Shown here piece after piece: positions 24,988 to 34,373 of a stretch of DNA of 64,000 bases (its first letter is position 1; each line of letters starts with the position of its first letter). Source of the stretch: JAXLRU01 sp046330935 (lineage in GTDB: Bacteria; Actinomycetota; Actinomycetes; Actinomycetales; Kineosporiaceae). The stretch is from NCBI GenBank assembly GCA_046330935.1, contig JAXLRU010000009.1:1-64000 (forward strand), read 5' to 3'. The translations under genes were made by a program, and so were the position numbers. Under the pieces are notes generated by a model, which was not told where the DNA came from, did no database searches, and was given only the letters and a program-made list of their open reading frames with translations.

Positions 24988-27138
24988 ATGGCGAGCACGG
25001 GTCGCGCGCGCACGGGCAGCGGGCAGGGCCCGACGGATCCCCTGTTGCTGCGCAACGTCGTCGTCGTCGGCCATGCCGGGTCGGGCAAGACCACGCTCGT
25101 CGAGGCCGCGCTGGTGGCCGCCGGGGCGCTGCCGAGGGCCGGGCGGGTGGAGGACGGGACCACCGTCTGCGACCACGAGGAGATCGAGCGCAAGGTGCAC
25201 CGTTCGGTCGGCCTGTCCGTGGCCTCCCTGACCGTGGGCGACGTGCGCGTCAACCTCGTCGACACCCCGGGTCACCCCGACTTCGTCGGTGAGGTGCGCG
25301 CCGGGCTGCGCGCCGCCGACGCCGCGCTGTTCACGGTGAGCGCCGTGGACGGCGTCGACGGCGCCACGCGGATGCTGTGGGAGGAGTGCGCGGCGGTCGG
25401 CATGCCGCGCGCGGTCGTCGTCACGCACGTCGACCAGCAGCGGGGCGACTTCGACGAGTCCGAGGCCATCTGCCGTCGGGTCTTCGGCGACGGCGTGCAC
25501 GCGCTGTGGCTGCCGCTGCTCGCCGACGACGAGCAGCCCGCCGGGCTCCTCGACCTGCTCACCCTCGCGGTGCGCGACCGCAGCAGCGGGCGGCTCGACG
25601 TCCGCGACGCCGACCCCGAGCACCGCGAGCTGGTCTCCGACCGCCGCGGCGCGCTGATCGAGGCGATCATCCAGGAGTCCGAGGACGACACGCTGCTCGA
25701 GCGGTGGCTGGCCGGTGAGGATGTCGAGGAGGCCACCCTCGTGCGCGACCTCGAACGCGCGATGGCGCGCGGCGCCTTCCACCCCGTCGTCCCCGTGGTC
25801 GCCACCACCGGTCTGGGCGTCCCCGAGCTGCTCGACCTCCTCGTCGCCGGGTTCCCCTCCCCCGCCGAGCACCCCCTGCCCGGGGTCGGCGACCCCGACG
25901 GCGCACCGGCCGAACCGCTGGAGTGCGACCCCTCCGGCCCCCTCGTCGCCGAGGTCGTGAAGACGACGTCCGACCCCTATGTGGGGCGGATCAGCATCGT
26001 CCGGGTGTTCTCGGGCACCCTGCAGCCCGACGTCCCCGTGCACGTCTCCGGCCACTTCGCGCGCTTCGCGGGCGTCGATGCGGGCCATCCCGACCACGAC
26101 GTCGACGAGCGTGTGGGGTCCGTCGCGAGGGTGCTGGGCGCCCAGCTGCACCCCGTGACCGCTGCCGCCGCGGGCGACCTCGTCGCGGTCGCGCGGCTGT
26201 CCCACGCCGAGACCGGCGACACCCTCTCCGACCCCTCGGCCCCGCTGCTGATGGAGCCGTGGCTGATGCCCGAACCGCTGCTGCCGACCGCGATCGCTGC
26301 GCGTAGCAGCGCCGAGGAGGACAAGCTCGCCCAGGGGCTGGCCCGGCTCGTGGCCGAGGACCCGACCGTGCGGGTGGAGATCACCCCCGACACCCACCAA
26401 CTCGTGCTGTGGACGATGGGCGAGGCGCACCGCGAGGTCCTGCTGGACCGGTTGCGCTCGCGCCACGGGGTCGACGTCGAGCAGCAGGCCGTGCGGGTCT
26501 CGCTGAGGGAGACCCTCTCCGCCCCCGGCAGCGGCCACGGGCGGCACGTGAAGCAGTCCGGGGGGCACGGCCAGTTCGCCGTCTGCGACCTCGAGCTCAC
26601 CCCGCTCCCCCAGGGCAGCGGGGTCGAGTTCGTGGACCGGGTCGTCGGGGGCGTGGTCCCGCGGCACTTCGTCCCCAGCGTGGAGAAGGGGGCCCGGGCC
26701 CAGCTGGAGCGTGGGGTGGCCGCCGGTTACCCCCTGACGGACGTGCGGATCACCCTCGTCGGCGGCAAGGCGCACTCGGTCGACTCCTCCGACGCCGCGT
26801 TCCAGACGGCGGCCGCGCTCGCCGTGAAGGAGGCGGCCACGGCCGCGGGGGTCACCCTCCTCGAGCCCCTCGACGAGGTCGCGATCGAGGTGGACGACGA
26901 GTACGTGGGCACCGTGATGAGCGACCTCTCGGGGCGGCGCGGGAAGGTCCTCGGCACCGCTGCGGCCGCTGCCGGGCGGACCTCGATCACCGCCGAGGTT
27001 CCCGCCCTGGAGCTCACGAGGTACGCGATCGACCTGCGCTCCCTCGCCCACGGGACCGGCACCTTCAACCGGCACTACGCGCGGCACTCCCCCATGCCGG
27101 CCGCCCAGGCGCGGCCCCTGCTCGCCGGGACGAGCTGA
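24988..27138 (+). CDS. elongation factor G-like protein (EF-G2 type GTPase)
   Basis: A 716-residue paralogue of EF-G. The P-loop is GHAGSGKT (28-35) and the G3 motif DTPGH (92-96). G4 reads THVD (146-149) instead of NKxD. The switch I sequence RGITI of true EF-G is absent (IERKVHRSVGLSV instead). Domains II-V follow, with GRHVKQSGGHGQFAVC in domain IV and SDLSGRRGKVLG near the C terminus. It resembles the mycobacterial FusA2 group, whose role is uncertain and which need not catalyse translocation. ATG preceded by GAGGAGG with a short 4-nt gap. It is inserted on the plus strand between pgsA and the HIT gene. Confidence 0.9.
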   Translation: MASTGRARTGSGQGPTDPLLLRNVVVVGHAGSGKTTLVEAALVAAGALPRAGRVEDGTTVCDHEEIERKVHRSVGLSVASLTVGDVRVNLVDTPGHPDFVGEVRAGLRAADAALFTVSAVDGVDGATRMLWEECAAVGMPRAVVVTHVDQQRGDFDESEAICRRVFGDGVHALWLPLLADDEQPAGLLDLLTLAVRDRSSGRLDVRDADPEHRELVSDRRGALIEAIIQESEDDTLLERWLAGEDVEEATLVRDLERAMARGAFHPVVPVVATTGLGVPELLDLLVAGFPSPAEHPLPGVGDPDGAPAEPLECDPSGPLVAEVVKTTSDPYVGRISIVRVFSGTLQPDVPVHVSGHFARFAGVDAGHPDHDVDERVGSVARVLGAQLHPVTAAAAGDLVAVARLSHAETGDTLSDPSAPLLMEPWLMPEPLLPTAIAARSSAEEDKLAQGLARLVAEDPTVRVEITPDTHQLVLWTMGEAHREVLLDRLRSRHGVDVEQQAVRVSLRETLSAPGSGHGRHVKQSGGHGQFAVCDLELTPLPQGSGVEFVDRVVGGVVPRHFVPSVEKGARAQLERGVAAGYPLTDVRITLVGGKAHSVDSSDAAFQTAAALAVKEAATAAGVTLLEPLDEVAIEVDDEYVGTVMSDLSGRRGKVLGTAAAAAGRTSITAEVPALELTRYAIDLRSLAHGTGTFNRHYARHSPMPAAQARPLLAGTS

Positions 27139-27150
27139 CCGGCCCGGCCC

Positions 27151-27166
27151 CGCGACGCCGGTCGCG
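27151..27166. terminator. short hairpin between convergent EF-G-like and HIT genes
   Basis: CGCGAC-GCCG-GTCGCG, a 6-bp stem in the 34-bp gap between two convergent genes. It lies inside a larger 7-bp inverted repeat, GCTGACC (27134-27140) with GGTCAGC (27171-27177). Confidence 0.35.
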
Positions 27167-27172
27167 CGAGGG

Positions 27173-27736
27173 TCAGCGCGGCCAGGCGGCGGCCAGCCGG
27201 GCCCTGGTGTCGGCGAGCAGCTCGGGCAGCGCCTTCGTCCGGCCCACGATGGGCAGGAAGTTGCTGTCGCCGCCCCAGCGCGGGACGACGTGCTGGTGCA
27301 GGTGCGCGGCGATCCCCGCTCCCGCCACCGCCCCCTGGTTCATCCCCAGGTTGAACCCGTGGCAGCCCGAGACGTCCTGGATGACGCGCATCGCCGTCTG
27401 GGTGAGCTGCGCCACCTCGACGGTCTCGTCCTCGGTCAGGTCGGGATAGGCCGACACGTGCCGGTAGGGGCACACCATCACGTGGCCGGTGTTGTACGGG
27501 TACAGGTTCATCAGGACGAAGGCGCGGACGCCACGCGCCACGACCAGCCCGTCCTCGTCGGCCCGGGTCGGGGCGCGGCAGAACGGGCACTGCTCCCCCG
27601 CCTCGGCCGTCGCGGGCTTGTCCTCGCCCTGCAGGTAGACCATGCGGTGCGGCGTCCAGAGCCGCTCGAATCCGTCCCGGGCGCCGGCCAGGCCGGCGGC
27701 GTCCTCCACCGCCGGCCCCGGCGTCTGCCCTTCCAC
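27173..27736 (-). CDS. HIT family hydrolase/phosphorylase (Ap4A phosphorylase-like)
   Basis: A 187-residue histidine-triad nucleotide-binding protein. The triad is HLHQHVVPRW. The upstream blocks LWTPHRMVYLQG, CPFCRAP (possible zinc site) and NLYPYNTGHVMVCPYRHV, and the trailing WGGDSNFLPIVG, match the actinobacterial group that includes the diadenosine tetraphosphate phosphorylase Rv2613c. Likely role: phosphorolysis of Ap4A to ADP and ATP. The GTG start is chosen because it leaves about 25 residues before LWTPHRM as in homologues. It follows thrS by 11 nt and is probably cotranscribed. Confidence 0.92.
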   Translation of the reverse strand: MEGQTPGPAVEDAAGLAGARDGFERLWTPHRMVYLQGEDKPATAEAGEQCPFCRAPTRADEDGLVVARGVRAFVLMNLYPYNTGHVMVCPYRHVSAYPDLTEDETVEVAQLTQTAMRVIQDVSGCHGFNLGMNQGAVAGAGIAAHLHQHVVPRWGGDSNFLPIVGRTKALPELLADTRARLAAAWPR

Positions 27737-27747
27737 CTCGGTCTCGT

Positions 27748-29748
27748 TCAGACCTGCGCGCGGGTGCGCACGGCCTCGACGATGCGGGCGACGGCGTCGG
27801 CCACGGGCACGCCGTTGTCCTGGCTGCCGTCGCGGAAGCGGAAGGACACCGCACCCGCGGCGGCGTCGTCCTGGCCCGCGATGAGCATGAACGGCACCTT
27901 GGCCTTGGTGTGCGTGCGGATCTTCTTCGGCATCCGGTCGTCGGAGGCGTCCACCTCGACGCGGATCCCCTCGGCCCGCAGCTTCGCGGCCACCTCGTCG
28001 AGGTAGTCGACGTTGTCGGCCGAGACCGGGATGCCGACGACCTGCACGGGCGCGAGCCACGGGGGGAAGGCGCCCGCGTAGTGCTCGGTGAGGACGGCGA
28101 AGAAGCGCTCGATCGAGCCGAACAGCGCGCGGTGGATCATCACGGGGCGCTGGCGGGTGCCGTCGGCGGCCTGGTACTCCAGCTCGAACCGCTCGGGCAG
28201 GTTGAAGTCGAGCTGGATCGTCGACATCTGCCAGGTGCGACCGATCGCGTCGCGCGCCTGCACCGAGATCTTGGGGCCGTAGAACGCGGCACCGCCCGGG
28301 TCGGGCACGAGCTCCAGGCCGGAGGCGGTCGCCACCTCCTCCAGGGTGCGGGTGGCCTCCTCCCACACCTCGTCGGAGCCCACCGACTTCTCGGGGTTGC
28401 GGGTGGAGAGCTCGAGGTAGAAGTCGTCGAGGCCGTAGTCGCGCAGCAGGTCGAGCACGAAGGTGAGCAGCGAGGTCAGCTCGCCGGCCATCTGCTCGCG
28501 GGTGCAGTAGATGTGCGCGTCGTCCTGGGTGAAGCCGCGGGCCCGGGTCAGACCGTGGATGACACCCGACTTCTCGTACCGGTACACCGTGCCGAACTCG
28601 AACAGCCGCATCGGCAGCTCGCGGTACGAACGGCCACGCGCGGCGAAGATCAGGTTGTGGAACGGGCAGTTCATCGGCTTGAGGTAGTAGTCCTGGCCCT
28701 GCTTGCGGACCTGGCCCTCGGCGTCGCGCTCCTCGTCCAGCTTCATCGCCGGGAACATGCCCTCGGCGTACCAGTCGAGGTGGCCCGAGGTCTGGAACAG
28801 CTGGCCCTTGGTGATGTGCGGGCTGTAGACGAACTCGTACCCGGCACGCTCGTGCTGCAGGCGCGAGTAGGTCTCCATCTCGCGGCGGACGACCCCGCCC
28901 TTGGGGTGGAACACCGCGAGGCCGGAACCCACCTCGTCGGGGAAGCTGAACAGGTCGAGCTCGGTGCCCAGCCGGCGGTGATCGCGCCGCTCGGCCTCGG
29001 CGATGCGGTCGAGGTAGGCCTTGAGGTCGTCCTTGGTCGGCCAGGCGGTCCCGTACAGGCGCTGCAGCTGGGGGTTCTTCTCGCTGCCGCGCCAGTACGC
29101 CGCGGCGGAGCGCTGCAGCTTCCAACCGTTGCCGAGCAGGCGGGTGCTCGGCACGTGCGGCCCGCGGCACAGGTCCTTCCAGGCCGTCGACCCGTCACGG
29201 CGGAGGTTGTCGTAGATGGTCAGCTCGCCGCCGCCGACCTCGACGGAGGCGCCCTCCGCGTCGGCCGCGCCGCCCTTGAGGCCGATCAGCTCGAGCTTGA
29301 ACGGCTCGTCGGCGAGCTCCTCGCGGGCCTGCTCGTCGGTGACGACGCGGCGCCGGAAGGTCTGACCCTCCTTGACGATGCGGGTCATCACCTTCTCGAT
29401 CGCGGCGAGGTCGTCGGGGGTGAAGGGCCGCTCGACGTCGAAGTCGTAGTAGAAGCCGTCCCGGACCGGCGGGCCGATGCCCAGCCGCGCCTGCCCGAAC
29501 AGCTCCTGGACGGCCTGCGCCATCACGTGGGCGGTGGAGTGGCGCAGGACGGCGAGACCCTCGTCGCTGGTGACGTCCACGCCCTCGACGGCGTCGCCGT
29601 CGGCCAGCGCGTGGGTGAGGTCGCGCAGCTCGCCGTTGACCCGGGCCACGACCACGCTGCGCTGCCCCTCGAACAGCGAACCCGCCGTCGTCCCCGCGTC
29701 GACCTGACGCTCGTCGCCGGCGACGGTCACGGTGATCTGGGCGGACAC
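27748..29748 (-). CDS. thrS: threonine--tRNA ligase
   Basis: A 666-residue class II synthetase with an N-terminal TGS domain (1-60), an editing domain beginning at His70-x3-His74 (HSTAHVMAQAV), a catalytic core with the zinc-ligand Cys in LKPMNCPFHNLIF, and a C-terminal anticodon-binding domain. Motif 2 lies around RTRGFTQDDAHIYC-like sequence. The GTG start has GAGGAG 6 nt upstream; the longer in-frame extension is low-complexity. A minus-strand TAGCAT at 29802-29807 may be the -10 box. No T-box leader is recognisable. Confidence 0.97.
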   Translation of the reverse strand: MSAQITVTVAGDERQVDAGTTAGSLFEGQRSVVVARVNGELRDLTHALADGDAVEGVDVTSDEGLAVLRHSTAHVMAQAVQELFGQARLGIGPPVRDGFYYDFDVERPFTPDDLAAIEKVMTRIVKEGQTFRRRVVTDEQAREELADEPFKLELIGLKGGAADAEGASVEVGGGELTIYDNLRRDGSTAWKDLCRGPHVPSTRLLGNGWKLQRSAAAYWRGSEKNPQLQRLYGTAWPTKDDLKAYLDRIAEAERRDHRRLGTELDLFSFPDEVGSGLAVFHPKGGVVRREMETYSRLQHERAGYEFVYSPHITKGQLFQTSGHLDWYAEGMFPAMKLDEERDAEGQVRKQGQDYYLKPMNCPFHNLIFAARGRSYRELPMRLFEFGTVYRYEKSGVIHGLTRARGFTQDDAHIYCTREQMAGELTSLLTFVLDLLRDYGLDDFYLELSTRNPEKSVGSDEVWEEATRTLEEVATASGLELVPDPGGAAFYGPKISVQARDAIGRTWQMSTIQLDFNLPERFELEYQAADGTRQRPVMIHRALFGSIERFFAVLTEHYAGAFPPWLAPVQVVGIPVSADNVDYLDEVAAKLRAEGIRVEVDASDDRMPKKIRTHTKAKVPFMLIAGQDDAAAGAVSFRFRDGSQDNGVPVADAVARIVEAVRTRAQV

Positions 29749-29968
29749 GACGGTCTCCTCGCTCGTTCGGCGCCCCGCCGTCGTCGGCGGGACTGCCCGT
29801 GATGCTACCGAGCGTCGCCGCAGCGACCTCCGCCAGGCGGGCCGCGCGTCGCGCCGGGAGCCCGGAGGCCGACCTGTGGACGAGCAGCCGGCCGCCGGGT
29901 CGCAGCCCTCTAGGCTGCCCCTCACGTCCGGTGCAGCCGCCCGGGCGCCACGGGGTGTCGGGAGACAC

Positions 29969-30943
29969 ATGACCACGACGTCGTCGCGGCCGGGGATCGA
30001 CGTTGCCGGCCAGGCGCGCCTGCTGTGCGAGGCCGTCGAGAGCGTGATCCAGGGCAAGCCGCAGGAGGTGCGGCTGGTCGTCACGTGCCTGCTCGCCGAG
30101 GGGCACCTGCTGCTGGAGGACGTTCCGGGCACCGGCAAGACGACCCTGGCGCGCGCCCTGGCCTCGGCGGTCGCCGTCGAGTCCACCCGGATCCAGTTCA
30201 CCCCCGACCTGCTGCCCTCCGACGTCACCGGGGTGTCGATCTACTCCCAGGCCACGGGAGAGTTCGTGTTCCGGCCCGGGCCGGTCCTGTCCAACATCGT
30301 GCTGGCCGACGAGATCAATCGCGCATCCCCCAAGACCCAGTCGGCGCTCCTGGAGGTGATGGAGGAGGGCACGGTCAGCGTCGAGGGGCGGCAGCTGCCC
30401 GTCCCCCGCCCCTTCATGGTCGTCGCCACGCAGAACCCCGTGGACATGGAGGGCACGTACGTCCTGCCCGAAGCCCAGCTCGACCGCTTCCTGATGCGCC
30501 TGAGCCTCGGCTACCCCGAACCCGCCGCCGAGGCGCAGATGCTGCGGGCGCAGAAGCACGGCCCCACCGTCGCGCACCTCGCGCCGGTGCTCACGGGACT
30601 CGACGTGGGAGCGATGATCGAAACCGTCAAGCAGGTCGAGGTGGCTCCCGCCGCGGAGGACTACATCGTCGCGGTCTGCGCAGCCACGCGCGTCATGCCG
30701 GAGGTGCGCCTCGGCGTCTCCCCCCGTGGCAGCCTCGCCCTGCTGCGCGCCGCCCGTGCCCTCGCCGCCGTGCAGGGCCGCACCCACCTGCTGCCCGACG
30801 ACGTCAAGGCCGTCGCCGGACCCGTGCTCACCCACCGCATCCTGCTGCGGCCGGAGGCCGAACTGGCGGGCTTCACCAGCGCCGACGCCGTCCGGCGCGC
30901 CCTGTCCGACGTTCCCGTGCCCCGGACCGCGGTGGGGGTCTGA
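29969..30943 (+). CDS. MoxR family AAA+ ATPase
   Basis: A 324-residue AAA+ ATPase of the MoxR type. Walker A is VPGTGKTT (52-59), Walker B is VLADEINRA with Asp114-Glu115, and the sensor strand reads VVATQNPVDMEGTY. MoxR ATPases act as chaperones for partner proteins encoded next to them, usually DUF58 and VWA proteins; here DUF58 and transglutaminase genes follow on the same strand. ATG preceded by GGGAG. In the 220-bp divergent interval with thrS a TAGGCT at 29911-29916 inside a small GCAGCC/GGCTGC hairpin could be its -10. Confidence 0.95.
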   Translation: MTTTSSRPGIDVAGQARLLCEAVESVIQGKPQEVRLVVTCLLAEGHLLLEDVPGTGKTTLARALASAVAVESTRIQFTPDLLPSDVTGVSIYSQATGEFVFRPGPVLSNIVLADEINRASPKTQSALLEVMEEGTVSVEGRQLPVPRPFMVVATQNPVDMEGTYVLPEAQLDRFLMRLSLGYPEPAAEAQMLRAQKHGPTVAHLAPVLTGLDVGAMIETVKQVEVAPAAEDYIVAVCAATRVMPEVRLGVSPRGSLALLRAARALAAVQGRTHLLPDDVKAVAGPVLTHRILLRPEAELAGFTSADAVRRALSDVPVPRTAVGV

Positions 30944-30948
30944 CCGCA

Positions 30949-32109
30949 GTGCTGACCACCACGGGCCGCGTGATCACCGGCGCCGGCGCGGGCTGCCTGC
31001 TCGGCGGCCTGGTCCTCGGGTGGCAGGCCGTGACCCTCACCGGCAGCGGGCTGCTCGGCGCGGTGGGGCTCGCCCTCGTGCTCGTCCTGCGGCCGGGCCA
31101 GGTCGAGATCGAGCGGCAGGTCCATCCCGACCGGGTGGCCAAGGGCAACCCCGCGATCCTGTTCGTGACCGCCACCAACCCCTTCCGCCGTCGTCGCGGC
31201 GCCTTCGTCGCCCTGCAACGCTTCGGGACGGCGACGGTGGAGGTCCCCGTGCCGGCCCTGGCGGGCCATGCCTCCGACAGCCGCGTCCACCACCTGCCCA
31301 CGCTCCAGCGGGGCGTGCACGTGCTGCCCCCGCTGGAGGTGCACCGCCTGGACCCGTTCGGTCTCGTCCACCGCCGAAGCGTGCACGGGCGGGAAGCGTC
31401 GGTCCGGGTACGCCCACGCGTGCTCGCGCTGACCGGCTTCGGTGCCGGGACGAGCCGGATGCTGGACGGACCGACATCGGACACCTCACCGGTGGGCACC
31501 GTCACCTTCCACCGGCTGCGCGAGTACGAACCCGGCGACGACCTGCGCCTGATGCACTGGCCGACGACGGCGCGGCTGGGCCGACCGGTGGTGCGCCACC
31601 AGGTCGACACGTCCCAGCCCTCGACGGTCCTGGTCCTGGACGTGGACGTCACCGCCTACCCCGCGCAGGCGGACTTCGAGGAGGCCGTGGACGTCCTGTC
31701 CTCCGTGGTGGTGGCCGCCGGGACGGCGGGCGGTCCCGTCCAGGTCTGGACGGGCGGAGCGACCCCCACGTCCGTGAGGGGTCAGGCCGTCGACGGCCTC
31801 CTCGACCTACTCACCCAGGTGCGCACGCGTGAGGACGCACCCCTCGACGACGTGCTCTCCACCATCGGCAGGGGCCACCCCGGCAGCACGCTCGTGGTGG
31901 TCACCGCCCGGCCGGGCCCGGCCGTCATGGCGCGACTGGCCGCGCTGCGTCGGAGGTTCACCCGCGTCGTCCTCGCCTGCCTCGACGACGCGGCACCGCC
32001 CGCGGCCACCGGGGTCGTCGTCCTGGCCGGTCCCCGCGCGGACGACGTCGCCCAGGCGTGGAACACCGCCGCCCGCGCACGCACCCTCCACCCTCGGGCC
32101 CTGCGGTGA
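30949..32109 (+). CDS. DUF58 domain-containing membrane protein
   Basis: A 386-residue protein. Two N-terminal membrane helices (about 7-24 and 32-46) are followed by a cytoplasmic region with the DUF58 signature YEPGDDLRLMHWPTTARLG. A C-terminal VWA-like beta/alpha domain starts near STVLVLDVDVTAY. Family role: partner of MoxR, often with transglutaminases in cell-envelope loci. The GTG start lies 5 nt after the MoxR stop, and the stop overlaps the next gene's GTG (GTGA), showing coupling. Confidence 0.93.
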   Translation: MLTTTGRVITGAGAGCLLGGLVLGWQAVTLTGSGLLGAVGLALVLVLRPGQVEIERQVHPDRVAKGNPAILFVTATNPFRRRRGAFVALQRFGTATVEVPVPALAGHASDSRVHHLPTLQRGVHVLPPLEVHRLDPFGLVHRRSVHGREASVRVRPRVLALTGFGAGTSRMLDGPTSDTSPVGTVTFHRLREYEPGDDLRLMHWPTTARLGRPVVRHQVDTSQPSTVLVLDVDVTAYPAQADFEEAVDVLSSVVVAAGTAGGPVQVWTGGATPTSVRGQAVDGLLDLLTQVRTREDAPLDDVLSTIGRGHPGSTLVVVTARPGPAVMARLAALRRRFTRVVLACLDDAAPPAATGVVVLAGPRADDVAQAWNTAARARTLHPRALR

Positions 32110-34325
32110 CACCTCGCCGCGCGGCGGCCCTCCTGGCCTGCGTCGCCTGCGGGGCCGGTGCCACCGGCGTCTGGTCGCGCGGCGTCGGTGGGCACGTGGC
32201 ACTGCCGGCGCTGGGCGGCGCGGTCACGCTGTCGGTGCTGGTGGGCTGGGTCGCGACCGGGGCTGCGCGCTCGGGCCGCCTCCGTGGTGTCCCGAGCGCC
32301 CTCCTCGATCTGGCGGCCTGTCTCGGCTTCTGCGCCGCGGTCCTGCGGGTAGCGCCGTGGGCGCTTCCCGAGGCCTGCTGGAGGGGGCCCGCTCGCCTGC
32401 TCAGCTCGACCCTGCCCCTCGTCGACGACCGCGCGGTGCTCGTGCTGCCCGCCGTCCTCGCGTGGTTGTCGACCGCGGGGGCGGTGCGGTCCGTGCTGGC
32501 GGGGCGGCCGCCTCTGGGCGCCTGCCTGGGGTGGCTGGCGCTCTTCGTCACCGGTTACGGCCTGACGCTGCGCGGCGCCGCCGGGGTGGACACCCGGCAG
32601 GAGCTGCTGCTCGCGGCCGGTGTGGTCATCGCGCTGCTGCTGCCCCTGGCGGCCGCGAGCCCTCGGGCGGGCGCGCCGTCCGGCGCCGCACCCACCGGCG
32701 CCGCTCGGCGCCCCCGAGGAAGGGGGCTGGCGGCGGTGGCCGCCGGGGCGCTGCTGGCGCCTGCGGTGATGCTGGCCGTGCCCGGCGACGGCGGGGCCGC
32801 GAAGGTGCCGGCACGCATGCCCGCCGCGATCGCCGTACGGACCGAGACGCCGGTGGCCGGGGTGGCCCGGCTGCGCACCGGGCCGGCCTCGCGCGACGTC
32901 GCCTTCACGGTGGACGTCGACGCCCCCTGGAGCGGGTACGTGGCGCTCGCCGACGTCGACCGCTACGACGGCGACGGGTGGGACTTCACGAAGGACTTCC
33001 GGCCCTCCGGCGGCGTCGTCCCCGCCGACCCCGACCTCCCCTCCACCGCCGCGCCCACCCGTCAGAACTACGTGATCGGGAGGGCCCTCGACGGGTCCTT
33101 CTGGCTGCCCCACGTCAGCCGCGCCCAGCGGGTGACAGGCGTGGACGTGGACGTCGACGGCGGGTCCGGGCTGCCGGTCCCCGAGCGACCCCTGCGCGAG
33201 GGGCAGTCCTACGTGGTGACGTCCCGCAGCGCGAGCCTCCGCCTGCAGGACCTGGGCCCGCAGGCCCGCCTCGCCGTGTGGCGCCCGCCGGCCGAGACCG
33301 CCGTCCCCGCGGCGTTGCGCGCCCGGTCGGCGGCCACGGTGCTGCCGGCCGGCGGCCCGTGCACCGAGGACCCCGACGCCGCGGTCGCGTGCCTGCAGGA
33401 CGTCCGTCGCCGGTTGCTCGACGACCGCCGCGTCGTCCCCGGGGTCGCCGGGACGGCGTGGGCCGACGTGTCGGCCGCGCTGCTCGGGCCCTCGCGCAGT
33501 GGCACCCCGGAACAGTTCGCCACCCTGTTCGTGGTCACGGCACGGGCCCTGGGGATCCCGGCTCGTGTCGTCACCGGTTTCCGCGTGAGCGGGGCCGAGG
33601 TGCGCGCCCCCGCTGCGGGCCGACACCGGGTCGGGGCCGCTCAGGCGTGGACGTGGGCGGAGGTCCCCGTCGTCGGCCTCGGTTGGGTCGTCGCCGACGC
33701 CGCACCGGGCCGCACCGCCGCCCCGGTTGCGGCGCCGACCGTGGGGGTGCGGCCGTCCGCTTCCCCCTCGCCCACGCAGCGGGCCGCCGTCCTCGCCACC
33801 CCCAGCCCCGTGCAGCGCGCGGTGGCCGATCCCGCCGCGCCCCCGCGGGCTCGAGGTGCCGAGGGCCCCGCCCGTGCGGTCGTGGTCGGCGCGGTGATCG
33901 TCGTCGTGCTCACGGGTGCCGCGATCCTGGTCCTGCTGCTTCGCCGGCGGCGGCGACCGCCGCCCACGGCCGCCGCCGTGGTGGGCGCGGAGTGGACCCG
34001 GGCCCTGTCGGACCTGAGGCGCCACGGCCTCGCCGTGACACCATCGTGGACGGGTGCCGAGATCTGCGCGGCCGCGGCGGAGCGGTTCGACGCCGACGTC
34101 CAGGCGTGGCTGACCGACCTGGCCGCCGTCGCCGAAGGGGCGGTCTTCGATCCCCGCCGGCACGTGACCGACCGCGACGCCGAGCGGGCGCGGCGTCGGC
34201 GAAAGGCCATCCGGCGTCGGCTCCGCCGGCTCGCACCTCCCGCCGCGCGCCTGCGCGCGGCACTGCCGGCACGTCTGCTGTCGGCGGCGACAGCGCTGCC
34301 GACGCGTCGGCCCTTCGGCCGCTGA
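32106..34325 (+). CDS. membrane transglutaminase-fold protein (TgpA-like), catalytic Cys and His replaced
   Basis: A 739-residue protein with an N-terminal bundle of about five to six membrane helices (residues 5-230), a large extracytoplasmic region and the transglutaminase-like core. One more membrane helix follows (about 595-620), then a basic cytoplasmic tail. The core block FATLFVVTARALGIPARVVTG is typical, but the usual G-x-C-E-Q-FA reads G-T-Pro468-E-Q-F-A and the usual AHAWPEV reads with Trp515 where His is expected. Only the Asp (Asp531 in GWVVADAAP) remains. Peptide-crosslinking activity is therefore unlikely; a structural or binding role is inferred. Coupled to the DUF58 gene by a GTGA overlap. 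Confidence 0.88.
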   Translation: MTPRRAAALLACVACGAGATGVWSRGVGGHVALPALGGAVTLSVLVGWVATGAARSGRLRGVPSALLDLAACLGFCAAVLRVAPWALPEACWRGPARLLSSTLPLVDDRAVLVLPAVLAWLSTAGAVRSVLAGRPPLGACLGWLALFVTGYGLTLRGAAGVDTRQELLLAAGVVIALLLPLAAASPRAGAPSGAAPTGAARRPRGRGLAAVAAGALLAPAVMLAVPGDGGAAKVPARMPAAIAVRTETPVAGVARLRTGPASRDVAFTVDVDAPWSGYVALADVDRYDGDGWDFTKDFRPSGGVVPADPDLPSTAAPTRQNYVIGRALDGSFWLPHVSRAQRVTGVDVDVDGGSGLPVPERPLREGQSYVVTSRSASLRLQDLGPQARLAVWRPPAETAVPAALRARSAATVLPAGGPCTEDPDAAVACLQDVRRRLLDDRRVVPGVAGTAWADVSAALLGPSRSGTPEQFATLFVVTARALGIPARVVTGFRVSGAEVRAPAAGRHRVGAAQAWTWAEVPVVGLGWVVADAAPGRTAAPVAAPTVGVRPSASPSPTQRAAVLATPSPVQRAVADPAAPPRARGAEGPARAVVVGAVIVVVLTGAAILVLLLRRRRRPPPTAAAVVGAEWTRALSDLRRHGLAVTPSWTGAEICAAAAERFDADVQAWLTDLAAVAEGAVFDPRRHVTDRDAERARRRRKAIRRRLRRLAPPAARLRAALPARLLSAATALPTRRPFGR

Positions 34326-34373
34326 CCGCTCCCTCGCGTTCCCGGCGTCGGCTCCCGGCCGTTCCGGGGAGGA

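Noticed and set aside
29749..29968. A T-box riboswitch before thrS
   Set aside because: No T-box sequence, specifier stem or antiterminator could be recognised on the minus strand.
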